From: Lasiosphaeria ovina
Lineage: Eukaryota > Ascomycota > Sordariomycetes > Sordariales > Lasiosphaeriaceae
Reading direction: 5' to 3'
Assembly (NCBI GenBank): GCA_033439765.1
Contig: JAULSN010000001.1
Location: forward strand, 5,456,001 to 5,520,000
DNA: 64,000 nucleotides
A model generated the notes under the pieces. That model was not told the DNA's origin and did not search any database. It saw only the letters and a list, made by a program, of their open reading frames with translations. Made by a program: the position numbers and the translations under genes. This document shows, piece by piece, positions 35,747-47,245 of this stretch. How positions within the stretch are numbered: position 1 is the first letter of the stretch; every line of letters starts with the position of its first letter.

Positions 35747-37156
35747 GGTAAAGACAATTGGTGCAAGTCTTAAACTAAGGGGAATACGTGGACAGTCTCG
35801 CTTGCTTGCTAGGAAAGATCGAGTCAAGGGAAGGTGCGTTCTTTGCCAGTTGTTTGACTCAAGTTTGCTTCCGAGCCTGAGGAAGGCGGGGCTGTAATAG
35901 GAAAGAGCAATGAGGTGAGGTTTTAGACAGTGGAGCATTCAATGAGTCAGAGCAGGCATTCATAGTCTCAATTTCTGGACCTTTTCAGACGATGAGAGGA
36001 GTTGTTCGGCACACAGCCACACTGCCCGTCCCTGATTGCGGTGAGCGATTGAAAAAAAAAACCGAAATCCAAACCCAAACCCCTGCAACTGACCCGCATT
36101 TCCTCTCGGCTTCCTCCGTAAGCCGAGACGCAAGGCACCCCAGACCCAGACCGACCAGAGAACACACCTCGCTCACCGCAGGGATCCCAAACGCTGGCCG
36201 GAAACCCCGCGATTCCCCCCCATTGGCCAATGTGCCCCGCATCTGGCGTCGGAACTTGGCCTAAAGCTCACTCTCCTTGGGGCCCTTGGCCGCCAGAGCA
36301 AATCCGGAGCAAAAGCCAAAGCTGGGTTGGCTGCCAAGCGAGGGTAACAGCCAGCTAGGAATTGGGCGTTGCCGGTCCTAGGTAGGCGCCTTTAATTATT
36401 AATAATAATTGGCTGGCCGGGATAACAGACACGACCGACCGACTGACGACACCCGACAGTCTCCCGGTCGCGTACGTACGTAACAAAAGCACGACGGAGG
36501 ATCCAATGTGCAGCACTTGGACGGCCGTCGGCCTGTCTTACATGAGCGGCCAACAGCAGCAGCCACGCATTGCAGCCAGCCAGCAACTGCAGCAACTGCG
36601 CCAGCGAATAGAAGCCGCACGGAGACAAGTCCGTTAGGTGGCCAGCTTTGCAATTTTGCTCTCTTCCCATGCATGAGACGCGACCTTACTCCTGAGGAGG
36701 GTGGTATGGTGGGAGCCGGAACCAGATCCTGAGGCTGTTGATTTGGGGGCATATTTCAGTACAGGCACTTTGACAGTCTGTTTGTCCGCCGGTCTATCGG
36801 TCTACCAGTCTATCTGCTGTCTGGCTGGCTGGCTGGTTGTCCGCGGGAGGCGACCGCCTCAAGTCTGCTCCCGACCAAAACGTGCAACTCATCCACGACT
36901 GCTGCCCTCCATTGCCTGCCCTTCTGTTCGTCTTTACGTCCGCTATTTTGTCTTTCAGCCTGTAAATCGTCGTCCGATAGACTCACTACCTAGCTAGCCG
37001 CAAGCTCGCAACAACGTCTCAATAGCACCGACTTATGCGGTGCCGTCTCAACTACACCATCCCGCCAGACCCGTCCGTCCCTGTTGCTGGCGTGTTCCAT
37101 CTCATGCTACCCAGCCAACAACACTAGCTGTTGGGAGCATACCGCGACTGCCTACC
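35747..37156. other. Shared 5' region of the lys1 pseudogene and the Zn2Cys6 gene
   Basis: A 1.4 kb divergent region. It has a GTAC-repeat palindrome near 36472-36482, TGGC repeats near 36816-36836, and an AATTATTAATAATAATT run near 36390-36410. The last 400 bases are pyrimidine-rich and likely the leader of the transcription factor gene. No gene was recognised. Confidence 0.55.
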
Positions 37157-39846
37157 ATGAAGCCGGCATTAGCTTCATCCTCATCGCCATCCTCATCCTC
37201 CTTCTCTTCCTTCCAAGTGCCCGCCCCCAACGGCCAGCAACCTGCCGGCCCACTACGGCGGCTGCTGCCTGCGGCCGGTCCCGGAGAGACGAGGCTATCG
37301 CCGCCCGAGATACCCGCTCCCGTCTCCGCCCCCGCCCCCGCTGTTGGTCGCCCCAATGGCCGTGGTAGTGTCAGTGGCAATGGTAGCGTCGATGGTGATA
37401 GTTATGCCCACAGCCATGGCCACGGAGATCCCATAAATGCCGCCAGCCTTTTTACAAGTAGCGACCCCAACTACGCTACGTCTAGTAAGCGCAGGAAGAG
37501 ACAGGCCACAACGGCAGCCTGTAGCGCCTGTCGCCGGCGCAAGTCAAAGGTGTGGACCAACTCGTATCTTGCCCTTTCTTGTCCAACGTGGGTGCTGACC
37601 TGACACTCGATGAAACAGTGTGATGGCATACGCCCAAGATGCTCCATCTGCAAGGAGCGCGGCACTGAGTGCGAGTTTGACACAAACGCAGCAGAAACAC
37701 ACGCCCAGGCTCTCAAGAGAAAGTTTGGCGAGTTGCAGTCCCAGAAGAGCACCTTCGAGCAGATATACGACGTCCTGCAGTCAAGACCAGACCATGAGGC
37801 CCGCGAGGTCTTCCAGCGAATCCGCCGTGGCGCGGATGCCGCCAACATCCTGCGTCATGTCAACTACGGCGATGTTCTAGTGCAGCTTGCCTTAGTCCCT
37901 GAGGCAAGGTTTCGCTATGACTTCCCCTACATGTCCGACATGCCTGCCTACTTGCGCCATCCCGGCAATCAATACCTTGACTCTGAGGTTTACGAAGCTG
38001 CCCCGCTGGCAGCTCCGACCCCTGTCAACACCTCAGAGCCTCCTCCTAGCCAACGACGCAGGCTGCTGGACGATGCCGGCTCTACCTCTAGCTCTGCCTC
38101 TCCAACGGACGCCACTCCCGAGCCACCCGCTTCCCCTGGTGAAGATCCGGAGCGTATTGCTTACATGAGACCCTACCAATCTGCAACCATTGTGAGCCCA
38201 TGGCTTGATGTGGTCAAGCCATCAAAGTGGACTTCTGTGAGCAGCGATGATAACCTGATGCGGAAGCTTCTCCACGACTATCTCCTCTACGACCATGACT
38301 GGTTTACCTTCTTCCAGAAGGACTATTTTCTTGAGGACATGGCCCACGGCCGTCCACGTTTCTGCTCAAAAGTATTGGTCAACACCGTACTGTGTGTAGG
38401 GTGTGTAAGTATTTTAGCCTCTGCTTTACGTCGAGAACGAGAACCTTTGCTGATAGCTCAATCCAAGTATTGCCACCGAGGATTGCAATACCGTTCTGAA
38501 TACTGGAACCCCAAGAACCTGGGATATCAGTTTCTTGCTGAGGCGAAGCGCCTCTTTGAGATCGAGGCCGAAACTGAAAGGCCCCCAGAGCAGCCAGACA
38601 ATCCCAATTCGCGGCAGAAGTCCAACCAGTGGGAACAACGCAGGCTGGTCTTAATACAATCCGCTCTCCTTCTGAATCTAATAGACGCCTTCAATGGCTT
38701 TGACAGGGTTGGTTGGCGCTACACCCTCCGCGCCCTCGACATGGCCAACGAGATACAACTCTTTCGAGCAACTCGCCCCGACATTGGCCAAGACGTGCGG
38801 TCGGTTAGGGACTTCACAGCGTGGGTATTCTTCGGATGGCAGAGGTATGAAATGATCCCGGTTGCTTACCCACCCAAGCCTCGCTCACAATAGACTGCAG
38901 CGTGGTTTGCCACCACTATTTCAGGGTGCCATTGATGAAGGAGCCGCCTGAATCATCGCTGCCTGACCCCATCCAATGCCCTCAGTTTTATAGCGAGACC
39001 TATGTCAAGTACCCGTCCACACAATCACGCTTGCCAACATACCATGGTCTTCTTTTCAAGGCCAAGGCAGACCTCTGGAGCATAGCGAACGGCATTACGC
39101 TTGTCCAGGTTGGGCCGTCCAATTCCAACCTCCCCCGCAAGCTGTCTGTCGACCAGATCCTTGGGTTCTACAATAGAATGACCGCCTGGCTTCGCAATCT
39201 CCCAGAACCTCTCTCCCCCAGGAGGATTGTAATGCCGCATCAGCTCAAGCTTCACATGCACTACCATATCCTCCTGATTGCGCTTCTCAAACCAATAGTC
39301 AACTATGACTGGGGTAACAGGAACCAAGGAGTCACGCTTCCCGCGATGACACCCCGCGAGGCTTACCTCGATTCCCTGGTTTACTTCGAGACGACCCTTC
39401 GGCTCTACTATCTCCGTCACGGATTTAGTGCCTTGGATAGCTTTCTCACACATTTTCTCGGCTCTCTCTCCCAGTTGACAGTCGAGGCTATAAACACAAA
39501 TGAGGATCCCTCAATCATGGAGGCCCTGAGGTCAACCCTGCTACTCTGCATAAAGGGGATCAAGGATCAGAGCCAGAGCTATTATATTGCAAGAGGTGTA
39601 CTGCGCCTCCAGGTAAGCCTGATGCGAGATCAGGATGTCGAACTGCTCAAGCGGTTCGTCATGATCGAGGCCGACGACGTGATATTTGGCCCCCTCGAGC
39701 ACCCAATACAATCGGACTGGCCGGCTTACACCCTTGCACACGAAGACTCGGCGATTCAGCCACATTCCTTATCCCTCACTCGCCGCCTAGCATCGCTGTC
39801 TTTGGAGCCACCTGGTTCGCCTGCTCGCGTTGGCTCTCCAAACTAG
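37157..39846 (+). CDS. Zn2Cys6 transcription factor with fungal middle homology region
   Basis: I infer four exons (37157-37549, 37619-38404, 38468-38844 and 38901-39846) and 833 residues. A Ser/Pro/Gly-rich N-terminus precedes a complete binuclear zinc cluster split by intron 1: cysteines at 122, 125, 132, 139, 142 and 149 (CX2CX6CX6CX2CX6C), with basic residues RRRKSK between the second and third. A leucine-rich stretch (THAQALKRKFGELQSQ) follows as a likely dimerisation element. The middle homology region runs from about residue 330, with EYWNPKNLGYQFLAEAKRLFEIE and RYTLRALDMANEIQLF. The second intron (63 bases, GTAAGT...CAAG) is a multiple of three and lacks a stop; I treat it as an intron because of its strong donor and because removal gives a family-like join. 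The first ATG in frame was taken as start. The target genes are unknown. Confidence 0.86.
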
Positions 39847-41001
39847 ATGAGGGAGCGGCAAGGGGGTGGTCTTGCGGCACAGAGGCATTCTTCAGGCCCT
39901 CTATTAATCACGGGCCTTTTTTAATGGTGGCGTTATGGCGTTATGGCGCTAGGTACTGCTTTCCAAAAACACTTTGAAAAGCTACGCCCTTGCCTCTCAA
40001 CCACACAACCATACCAGATTTGCTCTTTACATGTGGTGGGCTGAATATGCGGCGGGGGTTTTCAAGTGCGAGGGGGCCATAACCAGGCTTCGACAATTTA
40101 GATTGAGGTGTTTCCTAACAACCCCGGTGCCTTGTGGTTCTCACTCGAGAGTCAACATCAATGCTTAATGCCTACGGATAGTTTCAGTCCATTAATAGGC
40201 CAAAGGAACAACACCACGACCATAATAATAAGGTCAGAGGAATGGGCCATACCGGTGACCCTTTTGCGTCATTTTATAGGCCTTTGGGACAGGAGAAGCA
40301 AACAAAAGGCGCGTAGGCACTTATTTAGGCCTTCTCCTCCTTCACCCATCCTCCTTCCATCGATTCCCTCATTCTACTAATCCCTGTTCTGCTCCATCTA
40401 ACAATGTGTAGGTAGTCTCTCGGAAAGGATTATAGATAGTGAGATACGTCAACATTTGTTATTTCGGCGCTAGACCCGCCGGACATCTCTGTTTGTTTTG
40501 GGGAGACCTGAAAGCGACCAAGCGGCGCAGCCCCCAACCTCTCTCCGTCTCGCGAAACAATCCCGCGGCCACTCGCAGCAATCTCCAAGACGCCAATGCA
40601 GACAACGACGAAAAGGTCCACCACTTCAGAAATCTGGTCCGATGACTGATCTACGCGTCCAACACAGACTCCACGGCTGGAATTCTTTAATATATCCCCA
40701 TGATATGGTTGGCTGCTCTGAAACATGCATGTGTTTGCTTACACCTTCAGTCTTCCTGCTCGGCCTTGGCCACCTTAGTCTCCTAATCCGATGCCCCCAA
40801 TGTCGCGTTGTTGTCAAGCCAGGCGAGCAGAGATAAGAGCTTCGTCCGCCTCTCCTCGGGGTCGTGTCTCTCGGGCTTTCTCATCTCCAGTCTCGCACCG
40901 GTCTGGACTCGCCCTGCCAGGTTCAAGACTTTGTTGAAGCACCCGTACCTGTGCCAAACGCCCATCGCCCAGCGCCACCAAGCATCCGATCCGATTGTGT
41001 C
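39847..41001. other. Intergenic region with an unexplained minus-strand frame
   Basis: This 1.15 kb lies between the transcription factor and AAA ATPase genes. Most looks non-coding. A minus-strand frame at 40783-41076 looks more protein-like than its surroundings and is listed separately. Parts may be the 5' leader or unrecognised 5' exons of the ATPase gene. Confidence 0.45.
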
Positions 41002-41076
41002 ATGGAAGATGTACGAGATGACTTGCTTTAAATTCCCGATTCGTGGTTGAAAGGCCGCTAACTGCCTCGCAGTTCA
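40783..41076 (-). other. Coding-looking minus-strand frame, possible gene fragment
   Basis: The minus-strand frame stays open for about 97 codons and ends at TAG (40785-40783). The translated stretch is rich in W, Y, F and charged residues (VISYIFHDTIGSDAWW, RYGCFNKVLNLAGRV, RLEMRKPERHDPEERR, LLSLLAWLDNN), whereas the opposite frame is serine-rich and looks like an antisense shadow. The only in-frame ATG is at 40965, within the frame. A possible acceptor, TTTAAAG, lies near the upstream end. It overlaps the proposed first exons of the AAA ATPase gene on the other strand. I do not recognise the family. It may be a gene remnant or chance. Confidence 0.3.
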
Positions 41077-43939
41077 ATTACGAGACCAGCTCAACGGCGA
41101 GCTTTGAGCATGTTGGAACTGAGTCACGAAAAACTCGTGATACGATGCTCAAGGACCCCAATAGTAGGGTTTCGGGCAAGCAGCCTCTGTTCGGCGACAA
41201 GATTCCGGACGTTCTCTACTCGGTGCAATGGTGCAATAGCACGGGAAAAGTGCTCGAAAGTGAGTTATGGGCAGTTCCGGTTGTGTGAGACACAGCATCG
41301 GCTAAAACCGAGAAGGACGCGAGAGCGACAAGCCCATAGATGCTGCCACATCGGGGGCAGAGCCAGACAAGGTGGACATCGGGAAGAAACCGGTCATCGA
41401 AATTGCTAAGAGGGTCTCCACGACGCACCGGCGTCCGGGCGTACCTGCACGAGTTCCTGGCCCCCAACTTGTCTTGGAGGATGACAGTTATGCGTTCCGC
41501 ACCAATGCTGATGGGAACGGGGCTGGGGCCGAGCTTGTCAGGACCGAGAAAACACTAATGCTAATCCACTCTAAGCATCTCAAGGCTGCCCTTGCTGCTA
41601 TTGTTGGCTACTACCCATCGGCGCCTGACTTCACTTCTGACGAGCCAACGGTTATCGAGGCGCCATACCAAGTCCTAGTGCATCACTGCAAGGCTCTGGA
41701 GCACCACAGAACCAACCAACCGACCTCTCACAGTGCCGAGTATGCGGCGATTGTGGTGAAACACATTGACCTTCTTCTCGCCTTCCTGAAAGGGGTACTC
41801 GCCGGGCAGATTGAGGCGGAGGCGAGCCGCTGGAACGATCCTCTGGGCGTCCCCACTGCAACATTCAACCTCTTTTGGCTCTTTCTCAAGCCCGGCGAGA
41901 TCGCCTACAAGGTCCAAGATGGGCAACTGGTTCCGTTTGTGATCAGCGGCGTTGGTAGGACCGGGACGGACGACGGCGGGCCAGGTGCCTATCTGGTCAA
42001 CCTTTGGAACATCGTGTTTGTGGGCGGCCGCTTGCAACGCCGCATACAGACGAGCTATGTTTATCCGTGGAACGGAGCAAGAGCCATCAAAACGTTGCCA
42101 CTCGTTCCCGCCCAATTTGTGGCTGGCGGAGCGAAGAAAGTGGCCGAAGAACAATTGAAGCTCGGAAAGCTGTACTGGGACCTTACCAAGCGGCCGTCCT
42201 ATAAGGAGTATGACGGCCCGTTGATCAACAGGGATGGAAGTCTTGGAGGCAGTGTCAGTGGTTCTGTCCCTTATGATTCCAGTTCTGAGAGCAGAGCTGG
42301 TCTTGGCTGACTTTATACCGTACGTTCCACAGATGACTGGCCGTGTTGTCGTTGACCCCGAGGGCTGGGAACGATTCGGAGACGGGGCTCACGGAAAACA
42401 GGTTCCTCAGTCTCTGGAGCCTCGCCTTACATCATCCGCTCCGAGGAAGGACAGTTTGCCCGAGACACTGCCACGCTGTGGTTGCAAAGCATGCCGCGGA
42501 GCAGGAATTCCACAGGGCCCCAGCCCCTTTGCTGGTTTTGACAACCTGGACCCCAAAAAGGACAACCCGCCTGAGAATGAGGATTTGTTTTTTCGCGTGC
42601 TGAATAAAACAATCCCTGCCTTTATCCTCGGGGAGAGACGCTGGGGTAAGCGCGAGAAGCACCCGCGGATCCTTTTGTTGTCTGTTCAGTATGGCTAATC
42701 GCAAGAAGCGCTCGTATATGTCGAGTTTCTCAGAGACGTCACCCCGGACAAGGATGCCTTCAAGAACTTGGTGCTCGACAGCGAGATCAAACTGACGGTC
42801 AAGGCACTGACGGGAAAGTTCGCCAGCTTGGACGGCAGGGTGTCGCCGTGGCCGTCTGACTTTGTGAAGAACAAAGGCGAAGGGCGCATCTTCCTGCTGC
42901 ACGGCTCGCCGGGCGTTGGCAAGACGTGTACTGCGGAATGTGTAGCAGAGCTAACGCACCGGCCGCTGCTGGCTCTAACCAGCGGCGACATCAGCACGTC
43001 CATGAGCGTCGCGTCTGTCGAGCGCTCTCTCAACTATTTTCTCGCCTTGGGAGAGCGCTTCGGCGCGCTCGTTTTGCTCGACGAGGCCGATGTTTATCTC
43101 GAGCAGCGCCGCGCGAGCGACCTCCGCCGCAACGGCCTCGTGTCCATATTCCTTCGCGCTCTCGAGTACTACCGGGGCTTGCTGTTCTTAACCACCAATC
43201 GCGTCGAGGCCTTCGACAGCGCCTTTACTAGTCGCATCCACGTTGCCCTTCACTATCGCAACCTGACCGACGACGACCGGCAGCGCATCTGGATCAACAA
43301 CTTTGACCGGCTCGGTACGTTTGTGTTTTCTTTTTCCTCCGCTTTCTGCCTTTTTCATTTGGTCAAACCACTTGTCCCGAGGTGTTACCAAGTTCTTGTG
43401 TGGAGAGGAAGGGTGATCACCCTCGTAGCAATGTTTCCAACAAAACTCCAGCTGTCTCTGTCTACTACCTATTTCTCCTATACAGCCAACATCACAACAT
43501 ACTGACCTTTCATTTCTTGCTCTGCAACACAGAGCGCGACAGCGCCGGGAAGTGCACCGTCTTGCCCGCGGCGCGCAAGTTCGCCCTCGCGTCGGCCGAG
43601 GTGCGTGCCCTGCGCTGGAACGGCCGCGAGATCCGCAACGCCCTGCAGACCGCCGTGGCGCTGGCCGAGACCGAAGCCCTCGACAGCGGCGGCCTCGACG
43701 ACACGGTCGCTCTCGCCGACAGCCACCTCACCGCCGTCACAAGGATGAGCGGCGGGTTCAAGGCCTTTCTGCGCCGCCAGCAGCGCACCGCTGCTGCTGC
43801 TGTCTCCCCGGGGAGAGCAGGGCCCGGCCGCGAGCTCTTCTTGAAGGAGGGGGATGACGGCGAGAGTGGTGACGGTGGCGAGGAACATGATAGCGGTGAC
43901 GAGGATGACGAAGACGAGTCCGACGGCGAGCGGCAGTGA
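41002..43939 (+). CDS. AAA ATPase, fungal DUF7025-AAA family
   Basis: The model is 41002-41010, 41073-41259, about 41313-42253, 42333-42645, 42709-43314 and 43533-43939, about 820 residues. The N-terminal half holds the DUF7025-like region (LMLIHSKHLKAALAAIVGYYP, APYQVLVHHCKALE, LFWLFLKPGEIAY, SYKEYDGPLINRDGSLGG). A single AAA module follows, with Walker A GSPGVGKT at residues 549-556, Walker B VLLDEAD with D608 and E609, a sensor-like TTNR, and SRIHVALHYRNL. The C-terminal lid contains GREIRNALQTAVALAE and ends in a strongly acidic tail. Such proteins are common and expanded in filamentous ascomycetes; their substrates are unknown. Exons 3-6 are well supported. The 9-base first exon and the acceptors near 41312 and 42708 are less certain, and the true N-terminus may lie further upstream. 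Confidence 0.82.
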
Positions 43940-45025
43940 GCGGCGATAATGACTTTTCTTCATTCCATCTTTCTCTATGTTTCTCCGGTCGCCGCAATCA
44001 TTCCATGCGATTGATACACACTCATTCCACCGTATTGGATCGGAAGGGCTGACAAGGGTTGGATGGTAGTTGGTTGATCCCTTGCTTTTGTTTCTCTCGG
44101 TTTTGGTTTTCTTTTCCGCTTATTCCTCTTGGCTTTCCTCCCATTTCCATTACGTTTTTTTTCTTCTTTGCAGGAGGGAGGTAATAACAGACAGGCAGGA
44201 AGGAATCTAAGGCCCTGCCTTGTGGGGGAAGGAAACTGGTTTCGGGGTATCTCTATCTATCTTTATCTGTTTCATGGTCTCTCCTATTCTAGCTGCGTCT
44301 GAGGAATACGTTTTGCTTTGCTTTTCAGTCTGCTTATCCATCTTTCAAGTCCCGAACCAGCACATGAAGCACATCTCTTTGTTTCCGTTTTCATTTTAGT
44401 CTGTGAGGCAGGCAAGTTGCTCCTCTGGAGCTACCTCAGGGAATTGAGTAATTTTGGTCGGTCGGGTTTAATTTAGGAATCAATGTCTTGCATGCATCCC
44501 TTATACAAGGCAGTGACGGCTGAACAGCATCTTCTCTTGTTCTATTCTGTGTTCGGTATGTCTGACTCATGCGCTGCTCGGATGGGCAGTTCGGCCGTGA
44601 CTGGCAACTCTCTCTATCCTCGAATGCACTGTCTTTCAGCAGTGTGAATAATATGAAAAATAAAGCCAGATAAAAAGCTATGCTACCTCCTTCCTTCCTG
44701 CGCCGTGCTCGTATAACCCCGTTCTAAAATCCATACACGCACACAGAGAGAAGGCGTGAAAGGGAAATAACAAGCCATGTAACGCCTCTTTAATGGCAAA
44801 ATTGGCCCCCCTTAATCCCCTTCATAGGAAGTAAGAAACATGAATGCAACGTATGTGTTCCCTCCTAGGACTGTTAATGTCAATGACGGCACCCCTGCGT
44901 GCATAACCACCTAGGGAACTGCACATGGTAAGAGAATAGGCAGCTAGCTCGATAACAGATAGCTGCTCCCGTTCAGTAAAGTCAACGCTCCAACAACATA
45001 GGAAAAAGAAAATAAGAAAACCATA
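43940..45025. other. Convergent 3' region between AAA ATPase and atg6
   Basis: A 1.1 kb region that is T-rich in the first half and A/T-mixed in the second, likely both 3' UTRs. No coding signal, repeat family or RNA gene was seen. Confidence 0.6.
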
Positions 45026-46656
45026 TCAGGCACCTGTACGACCATTTGATATGGCGCTCACATTGCTGGCGTGGGCGAGCAGGAACTTGCAGCACGTCAA
45101 AGTCAGCTTGCAAGCCTTGGTCCAGCCGTCGTCCTGGGCTATGCCGAGCTTGATGCTGACGTCGCCGATCTTGTCGCCCTCGATGCGATAGGGGAGGGCG
45201 AGCGGGGTGCCGTCGGCGGCCGTCTGCAGCTGGACGTGGGCGCCAAGCTGGCGCACGAGCTCGAGAAAGGCCGTCATGGCGTTGTCGAACTTGCGGTGCA
45301 TGAACGTCAGACCGAGGGGCATGTCGCCGCTCGAGAACAGGTCGAGGACGTGGCGCTTGGGCGGCGGCGGCGGGGCGCTCGCGGGGCCGCTGCCAAGCCG
45401 GCTCGAAGCTGGTGACGCCGGGTCTAAGCGCACGATGCGCGACGTTGAGCCCATGGGCTGCGGTTCGTAGCCCTCGAAACGGTAGGCCAGCTTGTCGGCG
45501 ACGGTGACGAGAAGCAGCAGGGCGTGGCCCCAGGCGGCGTTGATCTCGGGCCAGTCGACAGGCTTGCTGGAGAGGCGGCCGAGACGCAGGCCGTTGATGG
45601 TGGCAAAGGTGCCGTCGTGGCTGATGCAGAAGGTATCGTTGTAGACGTTGCTGCGCTGCAGCTTCTCGAGCTGGCGCGAGTCGTGGTCGAACTTGCTGTT
45701 GACGCTGTCGCGCTCGTTCTGGAAGTCGTCCAGGCGGCTGGCGAAGGCGTTGCGCTCACGCCAGAAGGTTTCCTCCTGCCCGTCAAGCTCCTGCGACTCG
45801 TCCTCAAGCGCCGCCAGCTCCGCGTCCATCGACGCCTTGACCTCCTCGAGCCGCCGTAGCTCGGCGAGCGCCTCCGTCTCGGCCTTCCTGGCCGCCCGCA
45901 GCGACTGCTCTTGTGCCTGTAGCTCCTCGTCCGTGGGTGCCCCCGCTTGCATCTCCTTAAGGTAGCTTACATAGGCATCCCGCTCCCGTGTCGTCAGCTC
46001 GAGCTTCTTCTGCATCTCCTCGAGCAGCAGCTCCGTGCACTCGACGCACACGGGATGGTCGATGTCTGAGCGCGCGGATAGGATCTCAAAGAGCTTGGCA
46101 ATGCGCTCCATCTCGTACGACTTTGTGGAGTCATCCTCGTCGCCGGGCCCGTCGTGGCCACCACTGCTGCCGCCACCGTTGCCGCTAATGCCGCCGCCTC
46201 GGGGATGGAGGGACGATGTGCCATCAGGGTATTGCGGGTGGGTGTTTCTCTGCTGGGCGAGACCGCCGGGGGGCGCAATCTGAGATTCGGTTAGAAGGAT
46301 GAAGGACATGGAGGTGTCGCGCAGCTGGCCGTCGCCCCTCCCCGGACCGCTGTGTCGTTTGAAGCTAGCGTGGCTGCCATGGTTCGCGGCTTGGTCGTAG
46401 ACGGGCTTCCTTGCCCGTTCTTGGGATTGGAGGATGGGGGTACGGGACGAGAATGGGGCTTGCTTCTTGAGCGGTTGTTGTTGCTGAGAATGCGTAGCTA
46501 GCGAGATCGGGTCAGTGACATCAACGATGGATGCAAGGCAGATAAAGGAGGCGACTGGGACCAGAACTCACCAACGAGCAGATCATAGGCAGCGGGGTTG
46601 AGATCCTCGACCGAGTTGTCCAGCCTGAGCGGGGCGCGGCACTTCTGACAATACAT
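45026..46656 (-). CDS. atg6: Atg6/Vps30 (Beclin-1) autophagy protein
   Basis: Two exons (46656-46572 and 46497-45026) encode 518 residues. The N-terminus begins MYCQKCRAPL, the CxxC start typical of Atg6. A BH3-like segment occurs around DTSMSFILLTESQ. A second cysteine pair (HPVCVECTELLLEEM) begins the long coiled coil (about residues 180-330, rich in E, L, R). The C-terminal evolutionarily conserved/BARA domain runs from SNVYNDTFCISHDGTFATINGLRLGRL to CKFLLAHAS. Atg6 is a core subunit of the class III PI3-kinase complexes with Vps34 and Vps15, acting in autophagosome formation with Atg14 and in vacuolar sorting with Vps38. A glycine-rich insertion (GGGISGNGGGSSGG) precedes the second cysteine pair. 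The gene is divergent from scm3. Confidence 0.95.
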
Positions 46657-47245
46657 TGTTGCTGCTGTTGCTGTTGCTCTGAGAGGCTCCGTCCATACTG
46701 TGTAGAGCAGGGAGGTCCGTCGCCGGCAAGAGAAAGCGGGTAATAAAAGTTTTATATGCCCTAGTGATCAAGGTGGTGTAGGACGCAGGTTTGGATGCAA
46801 GCTCCGACCAAGCTTGGATGGATGTTACCCTCCACTTGAACGTCAGATGGGAGGGAACACAGGGAGCTTGCAGGCACCAGGCGCTGTCATCCAGCTGGAG
46901 AAACCCCGCGAACAAGCTGAGTGAACCTCGCACTGGTTGAAACACAGTTATGCTCCTCTATGTACAACACAGCACCTGCATAATACACCCAAGTTAGTGT
47001 ATCCAAAATGTACCAGTAGCCTTATACACTGTGCGCTGTAGTCTCAGATCTACTGTGGGCTTAGCGGGGAGCACCCACATCCTAGCTCGGCGCGGCGCGC
47101 GCGCGCCAAGATCAATTTACGCGACATTCCCAACGCAACAAGTGACATGGGCATTGGACAATGTCCTTGTCCATGCATTTGTGAGAGCTCTCGGAACCTC
47201 GGTCACACAACAAAACAACTCTGCGGGCTTGATCATGTGCGCAAC
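46657..47245. other. Bidirectional promoter of atg6 and scm3
   Basis: A 589-base region between two start codons. It includes a CpG-dense stretch near 47090-47108 (GCGCGGCGCGCGCGCGCC). An in-frame ATG at 47147 upstream of the scm3 start could extend that protein by 33 residues, but the extension is cysteine-rich and unlike the family. Confidence 0.6.

Noticed and set aside
47147..47245. In-frame upstream ATG adding 33 residues to Scm3
   Set aside because: The extension is rich in cysteines, unlike the family start, and MERPPKRARV directly precedes the conserved acidic patch.
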